64,000 nucleotides of DNA from Isoetes taiwanensis. Taxonomy: Eukaryota > Streptophyta > Lycopodiopsida > Isoetales > Isoetaceae. Shown here in pieces: positions 23,480 to 35,254 of the stretch. The translations under genes were made by a program, and so were the position numbers. The stretch spans positions 4,508,050 through 4,572,049 of the forward strand of contig JAJEKV010000030.1 of NCBI GenBank assembly GCA_021234155.1, given 5' to 3'. The notes under the pieces were generated by a model. That model was not told the DNA's origin and searched no databases. It saw nothing but the letters and a program-made list of their open reading frames with translations. Position 1 is the first letter of the stretch; every line of letters starts with the position of its first letter.

Positions 23480-24160
23480 AAGCCACAAGCTGCAGATTCT
23501 CTTTTGAGGCTTGTATCTGAACTTAAACAAAGTGCCGTATTTTTTAACTTTTTGTCATTGAATGAGCATATTGACCAACGTGTTTCGAAATTTGAGAAAC
23601 AAACCGAGGAGATCAAATATAAACCAAATGACAAATATTTCACAATTGCAGGTTGCAACTTCAGGTTTTAAATGAAAGCATCATGTACACTAATAGAAAT
23701 TTTGCTGTTCTTCAATAGAAGTCCCTGCAAGGCATGTTTGTCATTAATAGGAGCCCTGCAGCAATGTCCCCGATCTCAATCAAAGCATTGAAGATGATGC
23801 ATTGTGATAGTGAACAAATGTTTACCGTTGTCCTATCATGGACATAATTTTCCTTTAAGCAGATCTTGATTGCAAATTCGCAAACCAAATATTTGGAATA
23901 ACAAGCTTTGGTTTCTAGCTTTGGTTTAATCATCTCTGTACAAGATAAAGCCTCTTGAAATTACTAATTGTTCATTAACGGAATGTTATTAGAAAACTCA
24001 GGCACATAGAAATAAATATGGTCACTGAAGGTATAACATACAAAATAATAGTCCATATAATTTTTGGAACACTGGTGCCCTCAGTCTACGTTTTTTATTT
24101 TTCCAATGTCCATCTAATATGCATGTTATAACTTGATGAGAATCAGGGATTTCTTCATGC
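23480..24160. other. No gene recognised
   Basis: Sequence between the SINE and the mannanase 3' side, with no domain or repeat that I can support. Confidence 0.4.
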
Positions 24161-24300
24161 CAATCTTCATAATGTCGTGGTATCAAGTATTGTATTGTTT
24201 TGAAGTAACAATTTTGATTGATTGTGAAAACATGAAACTGAAGTATGATGCCACTTAACCCTTAGGCCACGGAGGGCAACCCTCCGTGCGCAGCACCTTG

Positions 24301-24427
24301 TTTGCTTTTAATTACATATCATTGTTGTGCCTGGATCTCATATGATTCTTCAAGTTTGCATTTTACACGTAAGGCTTCAAATGCATGCTCAAAATAGGTG
24401 GTGGATGTTTTTTAGCTAGAGTAGTTT
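24301..24427. repeat. R2 repeat inserted in the end of the mannanase gene
   Basis: This 127-bp block is absent from the otherwise matching duplicate at 16549-16717, where accttg joins ttctctctttctgc directly. It is present as a dispersed repeat at 2608-2735. It supplies the last few codons and the stop codon of the mannanase at 24412. Only a T run is shared at the borders, so the target duplication is at most 2-3 bp. Confidence 0.85.
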
Positions 24428-26493
24428 TTCTCTCTTTCTGCTTCATTTTCTGATTGACATTGTTCTTGGAGCTTCCTAGTTGTTTGTTCCAGAAGCAGCT
24501 TAGTTTTCCTGTCATGAACAAGAAGGCCAATGCATTCAATATGATGTTCCAATGTGAACATTGGAACTGGACAGAATCTCAGACTCCATGAGCTATGGGA
24601 AGCTTCAAAGAGCTCGCGCAATCGCTGGGATTGATGGCGGATCAGCTGTGTAACTTCAGGTTGTTTTGATAGGAAGACTGTGTATGGATCTTTCCACCCA
24701 TCCATGTCATCTGTCATCAACTGCCAGATCATTGCACCAGAAGCTGCACCTCCAGTCATGGCAGAATGATAAACTACATTATACATGGTTTCAATTAGCT
24801 GGAGACGTTTTTCAATACCAAACTTATCTGCAAGCCCAAATTCTGCAAAAACAACAGGTTTTTGCAGTCGAAGCACACCATCATAAATATGAGTTCTAAC
24901 CCATAATGCAAACCATTTTAAAAGATCTTCAAACTGTGCGTCCGATCTCCTGCAATTACATAAAGTACCCTTAAACTGAAAGCAACTATATCCACTGAGG
25001 TGACCAACCTAAAAAACGGCAACGAACGGAAAGAAAAGATAGTAGATACACACCAGGAATCTGGATAGGCATGAACAGTTGCAAAATCAATATTCGGTGA
25101 TAAATGATTGCGATTAAAATCAGTTCCTAGGATTTGGCAGTATGTATTAGGATCAACTATAATGCTTTCAGGACTAGTTCCACCATAAAACCCCTCAACA
25201 CCGACTGTTAGAAGATGCTTTTGATCCAATGACTTTAAGTATGATGACATGTCATCAATCCATTTCTGCGATGACAGAAAAGATACAAAGATATATACAG
25301 GACTGCAAAATTTGAGAAACAAATGATAGTGCCATTAAAGAAGGACTAAGAAACCTGAAGTACAGAACCACTCGCATCTGAGGTGCACCGTGGTTCATTC
25401 ATAAGTTCCCAACCAAAGATAGCAGGCTCTTCACGATATTCTATGCCAGTTATGGTATTAACTCGTGTCAAGACCGTCTGCATTTCAAAACCTGTGATGT
25501 CAAAGAGAAAATGTTACATATAAATATAAGTATGTTACCTTCACATGAGACTTATAATAGTCGATGATTGTATCGGTTGTGAAGAAGGCATCATTTGTCT
25601 GGTTTCCCATATCTATGCCTGCCTCCTTTGCCCATTTGACATACTGAGTCTTGCCACCATAGTTATCCCAATTGTTGACTAGACTTAGAAGTAAACGTAT
25701 TCCATTCTTTTTTGCCTCATTGACTACAAAATCTAATGCCTGCATGCATTATATCATTTTTTCTAAAGATATAGAAAAAAGTTTAAATTTTATCAACAAG
25801 AATCACAAACAGCAATGTGTCTTCAGACGTCACAAATAGCTACGTATCTTCACCCACGAGGATGAGAAAAAAAGAAATCTAGAAACAGCAACGAACATTG
25901 TTGAAGATTGGTTTGGAACCAGGAAACTATGCCATAATTTCAAAGCCATAATGCTTTACTAGTTTATCCTCTTATTGTTGCATAACTGATGTGATGGTCA
26001 ATTTAACAAAAAATATTCTTTAGGAAGCTAAAGAGGCTGCGTTCTGGAATTTTTGTATATCTTTCTATATGTATAACAAAGCATACAAGCCTGGACCTTG
26101 AGCATTTCCTGGCGAGTTTCATATTTTCATTAATACATACTCTCAACCATGCTTTTATCTGTCATGTCTCAAAGAATCTAAATTTAATCTGAAACATAGG
26201 TTCAAAGGCATGTAACTAACCTGAAAAACTTTTTCATCATACTTCCCTGGAGACAGCTGCAATGCTTGGTAGCCACCATCGTTGAAAGCCAAAGTTCGAC
26301 AAACAGTAAGACCTATATCAGCTGCTTGCTTAAGAAAAGCTTGCAAAATAGGCCTGGCATTTACATCCACAGATCTTGCCATAAGCCAGTATGAATTCCA
26401 CCCATTCATATAAAAGGGCTCTCCATTTACAACAAATTGAGGCCCATATCTCTGTACGAATGCCATCTCTTGTGTTGGAGGTTGATCCGACAT
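24412..26493 (-). CDS. Mannan endo-1,4-beta-mannosidase, GH5, five exons
   Basis: Hydrolyses beta-1,4 links in cell-wall mannan. Exons on the minus strand: 26221-26493, 25539-25739, 25355-25477, 25054-25265 and 24412-24949. All introns are gt-ag, the phases fit, and the total is 1347 nt (448 residues). Conserved blocks in order: [65 protein letters not shown] (acid/base Glu in NEP), [28 protein letters not shown] (nucleophile Glu) and MIWQLM. The start MSDQPPT is preceded in frame by a TAG 12 bases upstream, so no signal peptide is encoded, which is unusual for a wall enzyme. The last residues (KNYSS) come from an inserted repeat. There is no frame damage and both catalytic residues are present, so it is probably functional. 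Confidence 0.93.
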
Positions 26494-26746
26494 ATTGGTG
26501 ATCTAACAACGCTGATTTTGAATACCGGAATGAACCTGCCCAGTCCAAAACTAAAACTTCAACGAAATGTGAGAAACAGAAGCATGCAAAAAAGAAAGAA
26601 TTGCAGCATGTTAAATATGGTTCTAAAGCTCATGCGACAAGCAACAGGAAGAAAAGCCTTACCGTCATCCTGCCTGCTGCATTATAGGATTATGCGTAAA
26701 GCGGAAAAAGGATTTTGCTGCAAACAGAAGGGCCATGAATAGCTAT

Positions 26747-27047
26747 GCTGGTGGGTGTGACTAGGCAGTTTTATCAATCATCAGAAAAATAATAATAGGA
26801 TATTTGGAACAATAAGAAAATGTTTACTACACGACTACATCTTAGATAGGTAGGTAGGTAGGCTGGTGGGTGTGACTAGGCAGTTTTATCAATCATCAAA
26901 ATAATAATAATAATAGGATATTTGGAACAATAAGAAAATATTTACTACACGACTACATCTTAGATAGATAGCTAGGTAGGTAGGTAGGTAGGTAGGCAGG
27001 TAGGCTGGTGGGTGTGACTAGGCAGTTTTATCAATCATCAGAATACT
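26747..27047 (+). repeat. Tandem repeat of about 115-142 bp units with (GGTA)n linkers
   Basis: Units start gctggtgggtgtgactaggc at 26747, 26862 and 27004 (the third is partial). Each full unit ends in ctacatcttagat followed by GGTA repeats. Unit 2 is longer because its GGTA tract has expanded. Part of the unit (aataataggatatttggaac to ctacatctta) recurs at 28216-28280. Confidence 0.85.
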
Positions 27048-28200
27048 ACAGTTTGGGGTCTCTTTTGAATTTTGGTGACCATTAGATTGGGGTATATTAC
27101 AGCTGATATTCCCTCCCATACCCTTTCAACCCTTCAACGCAGGTCAAGATGGGGTCAAATCCACCCCATTTGACTTACCCCTCCAACAAAAAAACATGTC
27201 ATGGTTCGATATGTATCACAATAGAATATTACCACAGCATATATGAGCATCAAATTCCTATGACCCTGGGGAGTCGAACCCTAGCATGATTCCCATGCTC
27301 ATCCAACCATAACAGTCATCCCATACAAGGGATGGCTACTATGCCCAAGGGGGGAAGCCTACTAATAAAACAAACAAGTTAGTGCCCCTGTCAAACACAT
27401 AAAAACAAATAAATTCAAATGAACAACAATAACAAATGATTTCAGATGAGCAGCATGTTCACATGCATACTTATGGCAAATCGGCCCCCTTTCTCAGCCC
27501 ATCGATCCAACATGCAATTCGGCCCTCCCTTCGAAGCTGATACAAAAATGCAAAAAAATCGGTTGCTTGGTTGGAATTAAAAGCCATGTGTTGTGAATGA
27601 TAAATTACTAAAAAATATATATTCTGTTGTCCAAGAGCAAGCTTGGGTTCACCTCTCTCCTCTGCTTAGCCCAATGCAAACATCAAAATATTTAGAAACC
27701 CCATATCTAAAACAAGCCATGGCCTCCATCGCCACAGCCACAGATCGTGCCTGTTATAAGATAAGATAAGATAAGATAAGATAAGATAAGATAAGATAAG
27801 ATAAGATGATCCAAGTTCAAAGAAATTCAAGCAATTCGCTGCAAGCCGCTCTACTCCAACAACATCTGGCCTCTGACCAAAACCCTGTTTCTTTTGTTCA
27901 GTTTCTGCTCCAAAAGCTCTTGTCTGAACCCAAGAAACTCACATCCCTTGATTTCGATTCTTCCCACTATGGTCTTAGGGAAGAAAGCAAGCAAGCAAAC
28001 ACAAAGCAACACCTGCAGCGCCCTCTGCTGCATACCCACGTGAAGCGCAACCCTCCCGATCAACAAGCAAACACTTTCAAACCCTAGATTCCCCTATTTG
28101 GGATCCAAGGTGCCAGCATCACCTTTTACAGTATTCATATACGAATACAATAAAAAACCATGCAAAATCTTAGGTTATATTTGTACCCTTTCTGATTTCG
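27048..28200. other. No gene recognised, apart from a pentanucleotide array
   Basis: Low-information sequence. The frame at 27806-28087 is open but has no recognisable domain and starts at the edge of the (ATAAG)n array. Confidence 0.45.
27752..27807 (+). repeat. (ATAAG)n microsatellite, about 11 units
   Basis: A perfect pentanucleotide run. It may be the tail of a retro-insertion like others here, but no conserved LINE end was identified next to it. Confidence 0.9.
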
Positions 28201-28267
28201 GCCAGATTGTCCATCATCAGAAAAATAATAATAGGATATTTGGAACAATAAGTAAATGTCTACTACA

Positions 28268-28335
28268 TGACTACATCTTAGATGGATGGATGGATGGTAT
28301 TTTTATGTCATGCCACATTGGCAGTGTCCATGAGG
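28268..28335 (-). mobile_element. Short RTE/SINE 3' end with (GGAT)n tail
   Basis: The sequence gatggatggatggatgg is followed by tatttttatgtcatgccaca and ggcagtgtccatgag, the same 3' end (reverse complemented) as at 23.2 and 28.9 kb. Only about 45 bp of the element is present, so it is a heavily 5'-truncated insertion. Confidence 0.65.
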
Positions 28336-28436
28336 ATATATAAGCACCTATTGCATTTTGGCTTCAACATAGCCTAACATATCAAATTCAAAGCAAATGT
28401 ATCTGAGTTGGAAATGAGCATCATAAGGATTAACGC

Positions 28437-28810
28437 ATAAGGGGCGATTTACATGCTGCTGTCGTGCCATCGAGGCCATGAAAAATGGCGAGCCACTTTT
28501 CTTGGAGCGTCGAGTTTGATGTTCTTGCACATGGCAAAATGGGACCAAGGGTGCATGTAAACTGTCCCTAAAGATGGTTTCACATGTACCCTCGCAGCCT
28601 TCACCATCATCGTCCACTATCGCCAATTTGCACAAGGTAAAACATGCCCCTTCTCCGGCGATGGTTGCATGTGAACCGACTCTAAGGGGCGATTTACATG
28701 TTGTCTTCGTGCCATTGAGGTCATGAAAGCCATTTTTTGAGGAGTGCCAATAGTTGCTGCTTTTGCACATGGCAAAATAGGGCCAACGATGTGTGTAAAC
28801 CATCCCTAAA
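28437..28810 (+). repeat. Diverged direct duplication
   Basis: aaggggcgatttacatg at 28438 recurs at 28682, each followed by a related 120-130 bp (gtgccat, gaggtcatgaaa, cttttgcacatggcaaaat). There is no supported reading frame. Confidence 0.6.
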
Positions 28811-28873
28811 GCCAACAATACCATTCTTATAAGCAACCTATGAACCAACATTAGGACCTCACTCTTTAGACCA

Positions 28874-28898
28874 TTTAGCCTCTTGTGGATGATAAATC
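28874..28898 (+). mobile_element. Minimal RTE 3' end
   Basis: The stretch gtggatgataaatcaattca is the terminal motif of the RTE-like family with a short caattcaactc tail. Only about 25 bp remain. Confidence 0.45.
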
Positions 28899-28910
28899 AA
28901 TTCAACTCTT

Positions 28911-29765
28911 AGGAAGGAAGGAAGGAAGGAAGGAAGGAAGTATATTTTTACGTCGCACCACAAAGGCAGCGTCACGAAGGACATGCGACCACAAGTACAA
29001 AGAAAACAAAAATACATTGCATGGGCCGAAGCCCGTGAGCACCATGGCCCGGATTAAAAAACCCCACTGGGGAAAAACCGTTGCCATGATGACCACAGAT
29101 CCAAAAAGCTATCTTTGCTGCAAAAGCAACAAGCATACCTCCAACAAACCGACTTCAACAAAGCGCCCGAACCGTAACCTCTTCACGCGGTAGGTGCCGA
29201 AAATGGTGCGGACTTATGCACGCTAAACCTCCATCCTCTCACTTTGAAACCGGGGCAAATAGATGCTGATGCGAGATCCCGGTGCCGACCCCACAGAGTA
29301 ACTCAATCAAACCACTAGACCATAAGAGCTGCCCGAAACGGTAGAGTCCCAAAACCCCATAGCAACGATGCAGAAGGCGGTGACCGTGAGGGCACCCGCC
29401 CGAAAAGCCGAAACCAACGCATCCAATAAGCCCAAGCGCCGTGGTCCAGCGCTTCGGGGAAGGCGGCTCGGAAAAACGCCAGAGAAGTCGCCGGAGGAGG
29501 TGCATCCTCCACCACCCCTGCGCCAAAGGCGCCCGGCACCCTGCTCCATCGTGTGCTCCGGTAGCTCCCACAAGCATGCTGCAGCTCCTCGCCAGCATGC
29601 ACCGGTGCTCGAGGCGGGCCGAGGTCCGCCTCGGGGCGCCATCCATCCTTTGCCGGGGCGGCATCCATCACTTTGCCGGAGAGGCTCGGGCGAGCCGAGT
29701 GCACCCTCGGTATTTGAAGCAATCCGTTGATCTGCGCCACAACCCCAAAGCAATCCGTTCGGGAT
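28911..29765 (-). mobile_element. GC-rich LINE 3' region with (CTTC)n tail
   Basis: The left end is a (GAAG)n array (28911-28939) followed by tatatttttacgtcgcacca and ggcagcgtc, i.e. the 3' end of a minus-strand retroelement. Inside, ggattaaaaaacccc (near 29053) and gaaaaaccgttgcc match the 3' UTR block of the RTE-like LINE at 13.9 kb. From 29230 to 29765 the sequence is GC-rich and open in several frames at once, which is a composition effect; no RT motif is visible. It is probably a 5'-truncated copy of a LINE related to family D and the likely source of the SINE tail at 23.2 kb. Confidence 0.6.
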
Positions 29766-30326
29766 AAGGTTCCCAAATTATCCAATTAGTAAGGTTTTGC
29801 TAGTGGTTTGGCGGAAAATAGGGGAGAGGGTTATTTATTACTATGATTTTGTTAGTGGTTGGGCTTAGAAATATTAGGGTTAGGGTCAAAAAGAAAGTGG
29901 GCGTTGGCTAATTGTGCCGGGATTGGCGGGGCGGTAAGCGTCCGAAAGCATGGCGAGGAAGCGTGAAGCAAGAAGTCGGAAGCAGAGTAGTCGGGGAAGC
30001 GGGGGAAGCACAGAGTACAGAGGTAGTCCGGGGGAGAAAACATTGCTCGAAGCTTCTTTGAGGAGCTAAACTTTCTCGGGCCGGTTCAGGCAGGCGGAGA
30101 AGAGCGAGGAGCGAGAGGGCAGAGAAAAGGGCAGAGAACTCTAATTTAGTGGCAAAACTCGCGAGTCTGTGAATTTGGTGGCAGAACTCGCCAGTTCACA
30201 GCCAACATAAGGCAATTGATGCTTTTTGCCATAATTGTTCCTGAGAAATTGCCTGCTAAGCAATAGGATTATGAAATCTAGGTGCCGAAATTGGGGACGA
30301 ATTTAAAAATTTGTCCACTTTAGCTT

Positions 30327-30475
30327 GCAGGTGCAGGCCCTGACCGAAATCTGGTCATGTTCATCATCTGGGTAGGGCCGATTTGGATTTAGAGCTAGGC
30401 AGGTGCAGACCGTGACCGAAATCTGCTGATGTTCATCATCTGGATCGGCATGATTTGGATTAGTGGGTTCAAATC
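30327..30475 (+). repeat. Tandem duplication, unit about 83 bp
   Basis: gcaggtgcaggccctgaccg at about 30328 recurs as gcaggtgcagaccgtgaccg at about 30411. Both are followed by aaatctg, atgttcatcatctgg and a gatttggatt end. Confidence 0.75.
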
Positions 30476-30792
30476 CCATGATGCAGTTGATTGTTTGTGG
30501 AATTAAGCCATTTCTTTCTGTTATGGGTTGAATCCGGCCTGCTTGTGGCTTCTCTGGGTTTCAACTTGTGGTGAAAATACAGTTCTGTCAGTTTCAGCTA
30601 TGCCACGTTTTCATTGAATGGCATCTCTTCACTCTCATGCCTTCTTATCTGTTCTCTCTTTTTTGTTGTTATCTATATTTTGTGAATGCACGATGATGGT
30701 TCATTCATTTCTTATGTGTATGGATTGAAGTATACTATGTATGTATATACGTATAATAGCTGTATGGGGTGCGCCAGCTAATACGTGGGTCT

Positions 30793-30858
30793 GATGTGGA
30801 AATTCCACGGCCCTTGATTTGGCATATTCATGAAACTATGCTTGGATCCAATGATCCA
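30793..30858 (+). repeat. R2-like fragment
   Basis: Shares cccttgatttggcatattca and ttggatccaatg with 2565-2609. Confidence 0.6.
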
Positions 30859-31339
30859 AAAAAAAGCAATAAGGATAGAGCAATAAGGATAGAGCACATC
30901 AGTTTGCCTTCTGTCTTTAATAAAGATTTTATCAGCAATTGAAGTGTGATAATCTTCTAATAAAGTATTCAAGAGCTCAAACCTTTTAAAAACCCCCCTA
31001 TTTATAGTAAGAGAAGGAATTTTTTGTAAGAATTTTTTGTATTAGCCAATGGGATACTTTGTTTTAGGAGCATATTTTTTAAATATTCAATGTGACGTTT
31101 TCCTATTGCATTTATATATGTTAGGTTTCCAAAATGTTGTTTGGGGGTCGTGTAACATATGATTTTTGATGGTTTGGCCATGTATTCGTATGTCAAAATG
31201 TTATTTTGCTGACTCACTAATTTGGTTCTGGTTTCCCAATGGTTGATTGGGGTTTATTGGATTTTTTCTGGAAGGTGTAATTTATAGAAGTGGAGTCGTG
31301 GCGATAGCCTGCCTTGCGCGTGGAGCGGATGGAGAAGAG

Positions 31340-31505
31340 CAGAGCTCTGCCAGTTTGTAGGGTTCTGGCGATTTGTAGGGATTTGGTCTTCCTCTGGCGA
31401 AGCGGACGGATTTGTAGAGCGAAGCAGGCCTCTGGCGGTTTGTAGGGTTCTGCCGATTTGTAGGGATTTGGTCTTTTTTCTGGCGAAGCGGACGGATTGT
31501 TCTAG
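31340..31505 (+). repeat. Tandem duplication, unit about 91 bp
   Basis: gtttgtagggttctggcgat (about 31354) recurs at about 31440. Both are followed by ttgtagggatttggtctt and ctggcgaagcggacggatt. Confidence 0.75.
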
Positions 31506-33174
31506 CAGTCTTTTGCCTGTTGCGGCCAGCTCTGTATGGATTTGGCAGAATTCTATGGCTTTGAGGTATGCTTCCTGAAGTCGAAGCTGAAATCCTCATT
31601 CTTGCATGCAATTTCTTCTTTTGTTCTGCACTCTTCTGCTGTTCTACAGTGTATGCGGGCTCCTTCTGTTGTTGGTGTAATGGCACTGATGGTAAATGGA
31701 AGCTGCATTCATCAAATCTGGTGCCGATTTAATCGGTGGGGTTCAAATCCCCATTCTTGCATTCCTTGTTTTGTTCTGCCCTCTTCTGCTCTTTTGCAGT
31801 GTGTATTTAGGCTTAGGTGAAGCGCCAAGGGACGGGGTTTTGTGGGCGGGGTTCAACTCCCCGTGCTTCCTTATGTTTAATCTGTTATGCAGCTGATGTA
31901 GCATGTGCAGCAGTTTGTTGTACAGTTTATGAACAGGTTGAGTTTCGGCCTTCATTTTGGCAGATCCTTCTGTATTTTTCTTTGCAAGTGACACAGGTGT
32001 ACACAGGCGTGATGCTGTAACTGTATTTGTGTGACACGGGTTTGCTTTGTTGTCGCCTGTGTGTATGTATACATTTGACTTCAATTGAATACTTCTATTG
32101 AACCTTAGGCTGACGTGGAAATGGGGTTTTGACCCCATCTTGACTTGGGTTGGACAGCTGTGCTTTTGGGGCAGGGCATGTGCTTGGGTATATGCCATTT
32201 TTCGATGGCTACGATGTAGCAATTATGGCTTGGGATGTTATGTGCAATTTGTAAATGATCCGTGAAAATTACCTGCAATTATGGGTAAGAAATTTGTAGG
32301 TTAAGGTTTTGGTGACCCGCAATAGTAGTTATTCTCTCTATAACTTTTCATCATTTTCGCAGCAACTCCGGAAGCTCTTATTTCTTGGACGAGAAAAGCA
32401 AGCATTACTTTTGCTTTCCAGATTTGGATGATAAAAATCATGCAAAATAAAACAATAAGGTGCTATGGCAGAACGGATTGCCTCAATGCTATTAGCAATG
32501 TATTATCTGCACCAAGCAGAGGATGGGTTACATGCAGAAATAGTAAAAAATGATATGTAAAGCAAAACATGAAAACTGGTGAGGGCATTGATGATATACA
32601 ACCATATCCACCCCCATTTAGTCAAGTTCTGTTAGTAAAATATATAAGAAAAGAGTGCAAGAACGCCAGGAGAGTCCTAAAAACTATCTTATCTGATCAA
32701 TACTACACTAATCTACACTAATCTACATTAATCTGCTTGTTCGCAATGAAATTGTCGCTATTTGGATGTTTTAAGCTCTAATTGGAATTTCAAAACGAGG
32801 TTATTTCATTGTCCAAAATACTAAACACTTCTAACAAATGAATATATACCTTTGATAAGTAATAACAAGGCTCATAACGAGAATTTCATCAATCTGAACC
32901 ATCAGATCGAGGTTATCGGGATGGATGAGTAGCATTGATTGGCCAACATGTGCCCTTTGTTGACAGTTGTACTAGTTCGTGTTGGAGTTTGCTAATTATT
33001 GAAGGATTTGGTATTTTTTTCTCAATCGACACTTCTTTCTCTCAACAGTTTCTTTCCATCATTCTTTGAACCCATCCTCCTCCCTATTATTGTGTGTATA
33101 GATTAACGTTTATGTTTTATATTGCATGGCATGCTTGACCAACCCGCGTGGCATGCATTATTAGCCCCTCCATT

Positions 33175-33182
33175 TGGACGTA
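33175..33182. repeat. Target-site duplication, left copy (LINE C)
   Basis: tggacgta directly precedes the T run that is the complement of the LINE poly(A) tail. The same eight bases stand at 35247-35254. Confidence 0.7.
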
Positions 33183-35246
33183 ATTTTTTTTTTAAAAGAA
33201 CTGTGTCATCAATATATTAAAAGAATGGTAATGTTACAAAGCAAGTGAGGAGGAAGGAGAACTGCCCCAAAGAGACAGTGATACCTCGACACTCCACAAC
33301 AAACTCACAGAAAAATTGCAACTCTACTGCTGTACAGACCGACCATCACCATCTACAACACCTAAGAAGTCCTGCCAAATGGCAAATTTCCGCTCCTCGG
33401 GAACACCAGAAAGCTTTGAAATAGCTTGCACCTGAGTCGAGGAATCAGAGAGGCTGCAGGCTGCTGAATCCCTTGAAAGATCCACAACCACCGCCGCTTT
33501 CAAATTAGCCACACCAACCAAGCCACGCACAGATGCAAGGCTTGCTGCCACAAGAGCGGCCAAGCACCATGATACACATGAAGCAGCAACTGCTGGCTAG
33601 TCAATCTCACCTGAAACAGAGCCCTAACCCAATCCCAGGCAGCCTGCAAGTGAGGGCATAAAACCAGACAATGCTCCACAGTCTCACGATGAAGGCCACA
33701 ACAAGGGCAGAGAGGGCTCACACCCGGCCTAAACTGATTTACAAGGGCATTCACCCTGATACAGCGGTGCACCACCTGCCACAGAAGCACCCTAACCTTC
33801 GGTGGGGGAAGTGAGCTCCATGTCCACGTCCAAACCGAGCGCTATCGAGAACTCGGAAGCTGCAGAGACCACTTGCCTGAAGGGGGGCAGTGTGTCATGA
33901 ATAGCCAGCATCCGGTAACAAGACCACACAAAACAAGAAGACACAACATCCGGATGAACCTTCCAAACCTGCACCACCACATCATCCTGAGGGACTATAG
34001 GTATGTGTAGCGGAATACTCCCCGCCACTTGTTCCCAGATAGCCTTGGTCATCAGCCCCCCAGGCGGCGAGCTCGAAAGAACTCCCCACGGCTAGCTGAC
34101 CACCCCAATACCAATCCTCCAAGGTGAGCACAGCAGGCTCGCTTCCAAACGGGCTCAAGGCCCGAGCATGCACGGTGGCGACCAAAGGGCAAGTCTTGGA
34201 GGTAGAGGAACCCACAAGAAAGGAGAAGAGTGGTGATAAATTGAGGCATAATCTAGCTGGAAGAGCACACACACATTATCCCAAGCCCCCAACACCCTCG
34301 TGAGAAAAGGGGATGCATGTGGGAAAGGCCGGAGACCATACAACAGTGCCCAGGGCAACTCCACATACACAGACGGCTTCCCAAACGCCACACAATGGCA
34401 AAGAGATCGCAACAAAGGCAAATGCGGGAGAAGATGCTCCATCCTACGAATGCTCCAAACAAACTTGGAGATCAATACCTTACTATGCAATTGCCAAATC
34501 CGGAATGGCCAAGCCCCCCATCCTCACGGGGGGAGACACTTCCACCAAGCCACTTTAACAACCGCCCCTTCATCATCCCCGCCCCACACAAAATTTCGAA
34601 CAATCTTATCCAAAATCTGCATCTTATTCTCAGGAGCTAACATTGCAGATGCTGTATACACATGAGTGCTACAAAGTACTGACTTGGCAATAGTGATCCT
34701 ACCTGCCATGGACAACTGGCTACCCTTCCACCAATTGAGGTGTTTTAACCCCTGCAAAATCTCATCCCACACCCTCCCCATGAAAACATCCCTCCAAAGG
34801 GAATACCCAACACCTAGTATACACATTACACGGAAGCACCTTCCAAGGGAATAGAGCCAAACAAGGGGGGCGGAGTCACCGGGCCCATAATCGCGGAGCA
34901 CTTACCCCAATTGAAAAGAATGCCCGAGGCCAAGGAGAAAGTATCCAAAGAAACCCTTCACATTCCATAAATTCCTCTCTTACGCAACCAAGAAGAGGAA
35001 AGTGTCATCGACAAAAGCGGTTAATAATCTGGCTGGCTACCATCCCGCATCCGAAGCCCATCCACCATCCCTCCTCCATCGCAGCCAAAAACAACTAAGG
35101 CGATTACCTCGCCCACAATCGAAAACAAAAACGGCGCCAAAGGGCACCCCTGACGCACCCCTCTGCCTAAGGAGAAAAAGGCGGAGGGTTCACCCTGGCA
35201 CACCACCGTAGCCCGTGCTTAGCTTCATGACTGTCTCTGTAAAGCG
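33183..35246 (-). pseudogene. L1-like LINE (family C), 5'-truncated inside the reverse transcriptase
   Basis: Read right to left: FTETVMKLSTGYGG next to the right border, then FFSLGRGVRQGCPLAPFLF (35.1-35.2 kb). Next are SQLSMAGRITIAKSVLCSTH and MQILDKIVRNFVWGG (34.6-34.75 kb), then the RNA-binding zf-RVT finger CPCCGLHRETVEHCLVLCPH (33.65-33.7 kb). The catalytic ADD block lies in a damaged stretch. The element ends with a ten-base poly(A) at 33184-33193. Stops and frame shifts break the protein into several pieces. An 8-bp duplication flanks the copy exactly where the protein similarity ends, so the 5' truncation occurred at insertion. Confidence 0.9.
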
Positions 35247-35254
35247 TGGACGTA
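35247..35254. repeat. Target-site duplication, right copy (LINE C)
   Basis: tggacgta, matching 33175-33182. Confidence 0.7.

Larger units (their letters stand above)
29790..33170. other. Long stretch without a recognised gene
   Basis: Contains the small duplications listed at 30327 and 31340 and an R2-like fragment at 30793-30858. No domain is recognised in any frame. T-rich and AT-rich parts alternate. Confidence 0.4.

Noticed and set aside
29239-29785. Several long overlapping frames on both strands
   Set aside because: The region is GC-rich, so stops are few in all frames. No recognisable domain; taken as part of a LINE 3' region.
34300-34665. + strand frames of 80-120 codons
   Set aside because: They are antisense to the LINE C coding region, which has clear RT and zf-RVT motifs on the minus strand.
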